A stretch of 20,176 nt of DNA from positions 1 to 20,176 of the forward strand of contig CALKAL010000082.1 of assembly GCA_937983065.1 (NCBI GenBank), written 5' to 3'. This document shows positions 1-6,307 of this stretch, piece by piece. This DNA is from an uncultured Bacillaceae bacterium (lineage in GTDB: Bacteria; Bacillota; Bacilli; Bacillales; Alkalibacillaceae). Made by a program: the position numbers and the translations under genes. The number at the start of each line of letters is the position of its first letter. Position 1 is the stretch's first letter. The notes under the pieces were generated by a model. It searched no databases and was not told the origin of the DNA. It was given only the letters and a program-made list of their open reading frames with translations.

Positions 1-120
1 CTTCTGGATAAAGTGCACATACTTCTGGATAAAGTGCACATACTTCTGGATAAAGCTAATCTACATATGGATAAGGTGTCCGTACTTCTGGATAAAGTCC
101 ACCATACTTATGGATAAACT
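1..120. repeat. Tandem array of about six 21-22-nt units
   Basis: Units begin at 1 (missing its first base), 21, 42, 63, 84 and 106. They share the core ACTTCTGGATAAAG followed by a variable 7-8 nt tail, often TGCACAT. The first units are nearly identical and the later ones drift (ACATATGGATAAGG, ACTTATGGATAAAC). The array may extend beyond the window. It lies downstream of the ftsH terminator, with no credible gene across it. Read on the minus strand the core is CTTTATCCAGAAGT, which resembles the repeat core at the right edge of the window. Function is unknown. The period of about two helical turns would suit a DNA-binding protein, but that is inference. Confidence 0.9.
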
Positions 121-198
121 ACCTCTCCTTATCGATTAAGCGGCTGGCCCACTCAATCCTCTAATTAATTCCAAAAGTTGGCTTTGGAGGAGAATCCC

Positions 199-303
199 AT
201 GGGCGAATTAACAAAGTTTGAGGCTGAGGAATACCTTGCTTATAAAAAAGCCTTCCCCATTTTCCTTCACCTACGCTATTCATTGCGCAACCAAAAAAAG
301 TGA
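199..303 (+). CDS. Possible small ORF, 34 codons, doubtful
   Basis: An ATG at 199 follows GGAGG (186-190) by 8 nt and opens a 34-codon frame, MGELTKFEAEEYLAYKKAFP then a basic end (RNQKK). It stops with TGA at 301-303, inside the left arm of the hairpin that ends ftsH. That hairpin has an A-tract on one side and a T-tract on the other, so it could end this transcript too. I do not recognise the peptide and see no clear promoter. It could be a real small protein, a gene remnant or chance. The well-spaced Shine-Dalgarno is the only positive sign. Confidence 0.2.
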   Translation: MGELTKFEAEEYLAYKKAFPIFLHLRYSLRNQKK

Positions 304-329
304 CCTTGAACTTATCAAGGTCACTTTTT
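293..329. terminator. Bidirectional intrinsic terminator after ftsH
   Basis: A perfect 10-bp stem GTGACCTTGA/TCAAGGTCAC with loop ACTTA spans 300-324. A7 lies on its left (293-299) and T5 on its right (325-329), so it works in either direction. On the minus strand it sits 12 nt past the ftsH stop codon and ends the tilS-hpt-ftsH transcript. Confidence 0.92.
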
Positions 330-340
330 AACTTACTTAA

Positions 341-2428
341 TTATTTTCGATCATCATCTTTATCTGAGTCACCCTCTGTCTCAGTTTGTTCATGCTCGGA
401 CTGTTCTTTTTCCTCGTCTTTGAACAATTCATTCGGTGTTTCATCGTCATCATCTTTTGATTGAATCGTTACTTTAACGTCCTTACCGTCATCTGATTCA
501 TTCGAGCGATTTTCATCGGATGAAGGTCGAACAACCTCTTCAACCGTTTCGGAATAGCTTGATGGTTCCGAATCATCTGCCTTTTCTTCCTCTTCTTCAG
601 GCTCTGGTAATTTTCCGTCTTCAAATAGACCTTTAATTTGACGGGCATCTAACGTTTCAATCTCTAATAACGTTTGGGCAATGAGCTCGAGCTGTTCATT
701 ATAATCAGTTAAAATTTGTTTCGCTCGATCATAGCACGACTTTATAATCTCTTGAACTTCTTGGTCAATTTCGTAAGCAATCTTGTCACTGTAGTTTTGG
801 TCAGATTGAATGTCACGACCTAAGAAAACTTGCCCGCTCGTATTTCCGAATTGGACGGGACCTAATTTATCACTCATCCCAAATTCCATGACCATCCGTC
901 GAGCAATTCCTGTTGCGCGCTGGAAGTCGTTATGAGCTCCCGTGCTCACTTCACCGAATGTTATTTCTTCAGCGACACGACCGCCAAGTAATCCGGTAAT
1001 TTTATCAAGCAATTCTGGTTTCGTTTGTAAAAAGCGGTCCTCTCTCGGTAGCATGACCGCATATCCACCGGCTTGCCCACGAGGTACAATCGTCACTTTA
1101 TGAACCATATCCGCTTCATCAAGAACCATCCCAATAATCGTATGGCCACTTTCGTGATAGGCGACGATATTTCTTTCCTTATCAGAAATGACGCGGCTTT
1201 TCTTAGCTGGACCGGCAATCACTCGGTCAATCGCTTCATCGACATGGCGCATTTCAATTTCTTTCACATCTTCACGAGCAGCCACTAATGCCGCTTCGTT
1301 CAGTAAGTTTTCTAAATCAGCACCAGAAAATCCTGGTGTTCGCATTGCAATTGTTTTTAAATCGACATTAGAGGCAAGTGGTTTCCCTCTTGCATGGACG
1401 TGTAAAATTTCTTCCCGTCCTTTAACGTCAGGCGTATTAACCGTAATTTGACGGTCAAAACGTCCTGGACGAAGTAATGCTGGGTCTAAAATATCTGGTC
1501 GGTTCGTCGCAGCCATAATGATAATTCCTTCATTCGCTCCGAAGCCGTCCATTTCAACGAGTAATTGGTTTAACGTCTGCTCTCTTTCGTCGTGACCGCC
1601 ACCAACACCTGCTCCCCGTTGACGACCGACTGCATCAATTTCGTCAATAAATATAATACACGGTGCATTTTTCTTTGCATTTTCAAATAAATCTCGGACC
1701 CTTGAAGCACCAACACCGACGAACATTTCAACGAAGTCAGAACCACTAATTGAGAAGAACGGAACTCCCGCTTCTCCAGCAACTGCTTTAGCTAAGAGCG
1801 TTTTACCCGTTCCTGGAGGTCCTACTAATAAAACCCCTTTAGGAATACGTGCACCTAACTCAGAAAATTTACGTGGATCCTTCAAAAATTCAACGACTTC
1901 AACGAGCTCTTGCTTCTCTTCATCTGCACCAGCTACGTCAGTAAACTTTGTCTTCTTCTTATCTTCGGTATACATTTTCGCTTTACTTTTACCGAAGTTC
2001 ATCATGCGGCCACCGCCACCTTGCATTTGACCGATTAAGAAGAAGAAGAGAATAAAGAGAATAATGAATGGAATGACAGAGATGAAAAATCGCGCCCACG
2101 GACTCGGTTCTTCAGCTCGCTCCACATTCAAAATACTCTGTTCCTTCGCTAACTCTACGATGTCGTTTACAATTTGATCATTGGCAATAACTTCTGCACG
2201 GAACGCTACTGAATCGCCTTCAGAGAGATATTCCCCACGAGCTTCATAGGCAAAATTCGTATATTGTAAAGTCAACTCTTCAATTTGACCATCTTCTAAC
2301 GCTTCCATGAACTCATTAAAATTAAGTTGCTCCGTCTCTGGGGCCGGGTTATTCAACGTGCCGACGATCCCAATTAGAACTAAAAAAAGAATTAAGTAAA
2401 AAATAGTATTTCGGAACACCCGGTTCAT
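341..2428 (-). CDS. ftsH: ATP-dependent zinc metalloprotease FtsH
   Basis: This is a membrane-anchored AAA+ protease that extracts and degrades membrane and soluble regulatory proteins. I chose the ATG at 2428 (MNRVFRNTIF, 695 aa). It follows GGAGG by 6 nt and matches the usual N-terminus, whereas the frame's earlier start eight codons upstream lacks such support. Order: TM1 about 7-24, extracytoplasmic domain, TM2 about 113-133, glycine-rich linker, Walker A GPPGTGKT (K209), Walker B IIFIDEID, second region of homology with RPGRFDRQ, zinc site HESGH (425-429), and a later GAHNDF aspartate. The last ~93 residues form an unusually acidic tail (about 42% Asp/Glu), making the protein some 60 residues longer than B. 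subtilis FtsH as I recall it. It is separated from hpt by 140 nt holding a candidate promoter. Identity is certain; the tail's role is unknown. Confidence 0.98.
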   Translation of the reverse strand: MNRVFRNTIFYLILFLVLIGIVGTLNNPAPETEQLNFNEFMEALEDGQIEELTLQYTNFAYEARGEYLSEGDSVAFRAEVIANDQIVNDIVELAKEQSILNVERAEEPSPWARFFISVIPFIILFILFFFLIGQMQGGGGRMMNFGKSKAKMYTEDKKKTKFTDVAGADEEKQELVEVVEFLKDPRKFSELGARIPKGVLLVGPPGTGKTLLAKAVAGEAGVPFFSISGSDFVEMFVGVGASRVRDLFENAKKNAPCIIFIDEIDAVGRQRGAGVGGGHDEREQTLNQLLVEMDGFGANEGIIIMAATNRPDILDPALLRPGRFDRQITVNTPDVKGREEILHVHARGKPLASNVDLKTIAMRTPGFSGADLENLLNEAALVAAREDVKEIEMRHVDEAIDRVIAGPAKKSRVISDKERNIVAYHESGHTIIGMVLDEADMVHKVTIVPRGQAGGYAVMLPREDRFLQTKPELLDKITGLLGGRVAEEITFGEVSTGAHNDFQRATGIARRMVMEFGMSDKLGPVQFGNTSGQVFLGRDIQSDQNYSDKIAYEIDQEVQEIIKSCYDRAKQILTDYNEQLELIAQTLLEIETLDARQIKGLFEDGKLPEPEEEEEKADDSEPSSYSETVEEVVRPSSDENRSNESDDGKDVKVTIQSKDDDDETPNELFKDEEKEQSEHEQTETEGDSDKDDDRK

Positions 2429-2462
2429 TACTAACCTCCTCCTAAATGACAAAACTAAACCT

Positions 2463-2492
2463 ATACTACCATAATAAAAAACATTGCCTCAA
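2463..2492 (-). promoter_or_regulatory. Candidate SigA promoter of ftsH
   Basis: On the minus strand TTGAGG (2487-2492), an 18-nt spacer and TAGTAT (2463-2468) lie about 35 nt upstream of the ftsH start. Each hexamer matches 4 of 6 SigA consensus positions. The 140-nt hpt-ftsH gap makes a separate promoter reasonable, but the match is only moderate. Confidence 0.42.
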
Positions 2493-2568
2493 CTAATACC
2501 ACTTAAAGTTCGTAAAGTTTTTTGTAATGTCACAATTACGTCCATTTTAATGTAAATATCAGTCCATT

Positions 2569-3102
2569 TTATGAATAGATTTCAGGCTTTAACACTCCGA
2601 TATAAGGCAGATTACGATATTTCTCTTCATAATCTAAACCGTAACCAACGACGAACGCATCGGGAACATCAAACCCGACTAAATCTGCTTTAATATCTGC
2701 TTTTCGTCCAGAAGGTTTATCAAGAAGTGTCACAATCGTAATGGAATTAGCCTGACGATATTTAAATAAATCAACTAAATAACTTAACGTTAAACCACTG
2801 TCAATAATGTCTTCAATAATTAATAAATCACGGCCTTTAACCGACGTATTTAAATCTTTAATAATTTTCACTTCACCCGTCGATTTTGACCCTTCATAAC
2901 TCGATACATCCATAAAATCCATTTCGATATGGGTGTCAACCCGTTTTAAAAGGTCACCCATGAAAATCATCGCACCTTTTAAAACACCGATTGCTAAAGG
3001 GAATTTCCCATCGAATTTCTCAGTAATGACATCCGCTAATTCCTTCGTCTTCTTTTGAAGCTCTTCTTCTGTAATTAAAATTTTCTCAATTTCTGAATGC
3101 AC
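2569..3102 (-). CDS. hpt: Hypoxanthine(-guanine) phosphoribosyltransferase
   Basis: This enzyme salvages hypoxanthine and guanine by joining them to PRPP, giving IMP and GMP in the cytoplasm. The 177-residue length is typical. The PRPP-binding loop is LLIIEDIIDSGLTL (about 93-106, with E97, D98 and D101), and the purine-side segment DVPDAFVVGYGLDYEEKYRNLPY is near the C-terminus. The start is GTG (MHSEIEK) at 3102, preceded by AGGGGGA at 8-nt spacing. It lies 19 nt after the tilS stop, so the two are cotranscribed. The tilS-hpt-ftsH order is conserved in Bacillaceae, and in B. subtilis and Listeria TilS and HprT have been reported to influence ftsH expression (from memory). Identity is very secure. 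Confidence 0.97.
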   Translation of the reverse strand: MHSEIEKILITEEELQKKTKELADVITEKFDGKFPLAIGVLKGAMIFMGDLLKRVDTHIEMDFMDVSSYEGSKSTGEVKIIKDLNTSVKGRDLLIIEDIIDSGLTLSYLVDLFKYRQANSITIVTLLDKPSGRKADIKADLVGFDVPDAFVVGYGLDYEEKYRNLPYIGVLKPEIYS

Positions 3103-3121
3103 TTAAAATTCCCCCTGGTCT

Positions 3122-4468
3122 TTATCGTTCAACAACAACCGTTACAACTGCATCCTCGCTTGCTGAATCATAATGACTTTTTGCAAGAAACGGAATCCAT
3201 AAAATTTCTCCATCACCATTTACGACGATTGGCCATTCATCGCGTTCATGCTTAGGTATTTTCGCATCGATGAATATATTTTTTACTTTTTTTGTACCAT
3301 TTAAATGAACGGGGCGAATGCGATCACCGTCTTGCCGTGTTCTAACGATTAACGGCCATTTAATGAGACTTTTTTCAACGGTAAAGCTACTCATTTCCTC
3401 CGTTTTTTTTCGACGGTCGAATAGATGAATCGTCCAACCATTAGGAAGCTGTAAACTTTCATTTATATGTAGCTTTTCCTCATACGGCAAAATCATTAAT
3501 TTTCCTTTAATGACTTCTATTTTTTCGTAAGATTTTATGATGGTGAATGTATTAAACGAAAGTTCGCTGTTCGGTTTATCAGTTTGGAGCCATTTATAAA
3601 AGGTTGAGAAATAATCTTTATCAACTTGATTACATTGAAGATAGTTTAATATTAGATGAAACATTCTCCTTTGTAAAGGCAACCTTTCTACGGCAAAATC
3701 CCGAATTGAAAAAGTTACTTTTTGATCAGTTAAGCTCGCAATTTTCTTCAATTTTTCCTCTGCTAACTCATTTAAAAATTGATCCTCTTCCACAAGCTCT
3801 TGCGCCACCTTTGTGAGCGATTCATTTAAATTCGGATTTTCCTTTTTTAATAAGGGAACAATTTGTTTTCTCACTCGGTTTCGTGTATAAGTTAAATCCT
3901 CATTCGACTGATCGATTCGTGCTTCGAGCTGATGCTTATTCACATATTGCCAAATGTCATCCTTCGTCACACATAAAAAAGGGCGAATTAACTCATGCTG
4001 ATCAATCATCCGTTTAATCGGCATTCCTTTTTGTCGTACTCCCTTTATAAACTGCATGACAATTGATTCGACTTGATCGTCTAAGTGTTGGCCTAAAACG
4101 AGTTTTGCTTTTTTTTCCTTTTTCATTTGTTCAAGGAAAAATTCATAACGCGCCTTTCTTGCAGCAGCTTGTATTCCGATGTTATGTTTAATTGCATATT
4201 GTTTTACGTCAGCTTGACCAATCGTACAAGGAATTCCATATTGAAGAGATGTTTCGTAAACAAATTGAGCATCATCCTTTGAAGCTTGTCCTCTTAATTG
4301 ATGATCAACCGTTAATGTATGTAATTGAAGGTCCCAGCTCGTTTTTATCGATGCGAAAAAATGTAGTAAAGCTAACGAATCAGGACCACCTGAAACAGCT
4401 AAAAATAACGTGTCACCTCGATTAAACAACTGATGTTTTTCATTAAAATGTAACACTTTATCCTTCAT
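3122..4468 (-). CDS. tilS: tRNA(Ile)-lysidine synthetase TilS
   Basis: TilS uses ATP and lysine to modify C34 of the CAT-anticodon tRNA-Ile, so that it reads AUA and is charged with isoleucine. I chose the ATG at 4468 (MKDKVLHFNE, 448 aa) because GGAG lies 8 nt upstream; a TTG two codons earlier would sit on top of that site. The PP-loop ATPase signature SGGPDS is at 26-31, followed by VLGQHLDDQVES and a TRNRVR segment typical of the N-terminal synthetase domain. The C-terminal ~200 residues match the TilS substrate-binding and C-terminal domains (IPKHERDEWPIV, ending SEDAVVTVVVER). The coding strand has an A8 run (sequenced as T8 near 3404-3411) that would be prone to slippage, but the frame is intact. 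It heads the tilS-hpt pair. Confidence 0.96.
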   Translation of the reverse strand: MKDKVLHFNEKHQLFNRGDTLFLAVSGGPDSLALLHFFASIKTSWDLQLHTLTVDHQLRGQASKDDAQFVYETSLQYGIPCTIGQADVKQYAIKHNIGIQAAARKARYEFFLEQMKKEKKAKLVLGQHLDDQVESIVMQFIKGVRQKGMPIKRMIDQHELIRPFLCVTKDDIWQYVNKHQLEARIDQSNEDLTYTRNRVRKQIVPLLKKENPNLNESLTKVAQELVEEDQFLNELAEEKLKKIASLTDQKVTFSIRDFAVERLPLQRRMFHLILNYLQCNQVDKDYFSTFYKWLQTDKPNSELSFNTFTIIKSYEKIEVIKGKLMILPYEEKLHINESLQLPNGWTIHLFDRRKKTEEMSSFTVEKSLIKWPLIVRTRQDGDRIRPVHLNGTKKVKNIFIDAKIPKHERDEWPIVVNGDGEILWIPFLAKSHYDSASEDAVVTVVVER

Positions 4469-4496
4469 TAGCAAAACTCCAGCTATTATTTATTCC

Positions 4497-4536
4497 ATAT
4501 TATTTTATCGTACCATTTTATGTCTACTTATATCAA
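4497..4536 (-). promoter_or_regulatory. Weak candidate promoter(s) of tilS
   Basis: Two overlapping SigA-like pairs can be read on the minus strand: TTGATA (4531-4536) with TACGAT (4507-4512), and TAGACA (4521-4526) with TAATAT (4497-4502), both with 18-nt spacers. They lie in the AT-rich 147-nt gap between yabT and tilS. No hairpin terminator is visible after yabT, so readthrough may also feed tilS. Confidence 0.3.
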
Positions 4537-4615
4537 AGAATATCTATTAATAATTTGCCTTTTTAATAACAAAAATAGATATGTGAATAATAAACGGTCG
4601 TTCGTAAAATTTCTA

Positions 4616-5539
4616 CTATAGGACGTAGTAAAGGATGAGTGCATGAACCGTTAAGATTGTCCCTATACTAATGAGCTCGACTTTATAGCTTGGCTCGTCT
4701 AGTTTCTTTTTCCGAGCTTGATTCGCTTTATTTCTTGTAGCAATTTTGCTGAGCGCACGCTTCATATCTAAAGCAGATGAATAATGCCCTTTTAACGCTT
4801 TTTCGATCACTGCAGCATACGGTTTCATTTGATTTCCTCTTGCTAGTAACGCGAAAATGTTCTTAGTTTGACTCGAGTGCGATTTTATTTTCGGATCCAT
4901 CATCATCATTGAGGCAGCTAAAGCAAATAAATCATAAGCTGGGTCTGCCTTTCTACTCCCTAAACCCCAATAACCCCGGTCATAGGTTGCCGAATACTCC
5001 CTAATGGAACGGCCAAATTGTGTAATTCCACCAACATCGACGAGACGTGCTTGTTTCGTCTGTTTATCAATCAATATATTTTCTGGCTTCAAATCGCCAT
5101 AAACATAGCCAATTTGATGAAGATAATAGAGCTGGTGTAACAGCTGAGAACTAATCGGCAAGAGCCATTTCATTCCCTTTTGTTTGATAAAACGGTTCAT
5201 CGGCACACCATCAATATATTCCATCACGTAAAAAGGTAGTTTCTCATGTTTATTAATGTACGCATCATCCACATCTAATAAAAGAGGCCCAAGTTGGATT
5301 GCTTGGACCTTTTTTAACATGTTTAATGTATTCACCTCTCTTGAAATAACGGATGTATCTTGACTTATTTTCACGGCGACAAAACGTTGATTCATCGTTG
5401 CTAAATAAATCGATCCCCTGGCACCTTCGCCAATTTTACGAACAATTTTATAGCGTCTTTTATTCCAAATGCCTGTTAATGTTTGTTGATTAGCTAGATG
5501 AACCGTAGGATGTATCGACAGCGTCATCCCCTTCGTCAC
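4616..5539 (-). CDS. yabT: YabT-like Hanks-type Ser/Thr kinase, C-terminal membrane anchor
   Basis: This is a 307-aa kinase. In B. subtilis, YabT is a DNA-stimulated kinase active in sporulation and reported to phosphorylate RecA. The glycine-rich loop is IGEGARGSIYLA (about 36-47), the catalytic lysine is in VAVKIS (K57), the catalytic loop is YGDLKPEN (D149, N154), and the metal-binding motif is DVG (168-170). The usual HRD and DFG are therefore altered, as I also recall for B. subtilis YabT. A single TM segment closes the protein (about 287-307) after a basic stretch, giving a tail-anchored layout. I chose GTG at 5539 (MTKGMTLS), with AGAGG 6 nt upstream; the ATG at 5527 abuts AAGGGG with no spacing. 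Its start overlaps the end of yabS by 50 nt, suggesting translational coupling. Confidence 0.92.
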   Translation of the reverse strand: MTKGMTLSIHPTVHLANQQTLTGIWNKRRYKIVRKIGEGARGSIYLATMNQRFVAVKISQDTSVISREVNTLNMLKKVQAIQLGPLLLDVDDAYINKHEKLPFYVMEYIDGVPMNRFIKQKGMKWLLPISSQLLHQLYYLHQIGYVYGDLKPENILIDKQTKQARLVDVGGITQFGRSIREYSATYDRGYWGLGSRKADPAYDLFALAASMMMMDPKIKSHSSQTKNIFALLARGNQMKPYAAVIEKALKGHYSSALDMKRALSKIATRNKANQARKKKLDEPSYKVELISIGTILTVHALILYYVL

Positions 5540-6239
5540 TCCATTCCTCTAGGGCAGGGACCGTTTGGAAAGCACGAACAGCCTGTTTTAAAGCAGCTCC
5601 CGTCGGCGTAATCCCTCCTGCAGCAAGCTTCGGAAATACTTTAGCAACACTTTTCCCATCACTTGTCCACGGTAAGAGCTCCTTAACGACTTGATTTCTT
5701 GCTGGAAATTGATAAATCGAATATGAATGCTGTCCCGTTCTTGCTTGTAAGCTTAAAATAAAATCGTCTAATGCATCTTTAACCGCTTCCATTTTATGCT
5801 GCATACTTGCACTCGTATCTACTAAAATTAAAACTTGTAAATGAGCACTTTCTCCTAAATCTTCAATCACTCGATGCACTTCACCCCTCGTTTCGGGTGG
5901 TAGATCCTCCTCATCGGTGTTTTTACCGAAAATTTCTTTTAATTCTTTAGATACAAAGCTTTGAATCGTCTGAGTCATCGCTTGTTGAGTGACCGCTTGA
6001 ACTGTCTCTGATAATAGATCAGCATAAACGATTCGACTAATCCCTTTTCCCGCTTGAGCAATTTCATTTACTTCCCTTAAACCGAGCGGATCTTCACTTT
6101 GATCATCTTCTAAGACACCAATCACATTAATAGATATCCCTTTTTTTGCGATCGCATGACTCACTTCAATCGGATCCTCACCTTGGTTTGAGCAACCATC
6201 TGTAATTAATAAGATTTGTTTAATCGTACCTGTATCCAT
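5490..6239 (-). CDS. yabS: YabS-like VWA-domain protein, permuted halves
   Basis: This 249-aa soluble protein resembles B. subtilis YabS, whose function is unknown to me. The N-terminal part (1 to about 100) reads like the second half of a VWA fold: LLITDG at 10-15, SNQGEDP, ISINVIGV and a VYADLLSETV strand-helix. Residues 136-225 read like the first half: VLILVDTSASM with the MIDAS residues D141, S143 and S145, and GGITPTGAAL with its threonines. A linker (about 100-135) separates them. The start ATG at 6239 has AGGAGG 11 nt upstream and no in-frame extension. It lies 68 nt after spoIIE, behind a SigF-type promoter, and overlaps yabT, so it is probably made in the forespore as a partner or substrate of the kinase (inference). 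Confidence 0.9.
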   Translation of the reverse strand: MDTGTIKQILLITDGCSNQGEDPIEVSHAIAKKGISINVIGVLEDDQSEDPLGLREVNEIAQAGKGISRIVYADLLSETVQAVTQQAMTQTIQSFVSKELKEIFGKNTDEEDLPPETRGEVHRVIEDLGESAHLQVLILVDTSASMQHKMEAVKDALDDFILSLQARTGQHSYSIYQFPARNQVVKELLPWTSDGKSVAKVFPKLAAGGITPTGAALKQAVRAFQTVPALEEWSDEGDDAVDTSYGSSS

Positions 6240-6270
6240 ATTTCTTTACGCCTCCTACTATTTTTATTCC

Positions 6271-6300
6271 CATTGTTGACGAAAAAGAGGCTGATTATAC
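6271..6300 (-). promoter_or_regulatory. Candidate SigF promoter of yabS-yabT
   Basis: On the minus strand GTATA (6296-6300), a 15-nt spacer and GTCAACAATG (6271-6280) match the SigF pattern GYATA-N15-GGNRANAMTW at 8 of 10 positions in the -10. It starts 8 nt after the spoIIE stop, about 32 nt before the yabS start. This fits forespore expression of yabS-yabT. Confidence 0.55.
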
Positions 6301-6307
6301 TACTAGA

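Noticed and set aside
1..120. CRISPR array
   Set aside because: The period is 21-22 nt with no repeat-spacer alternation and no cas genes nearby; these are plain tandem repeats.
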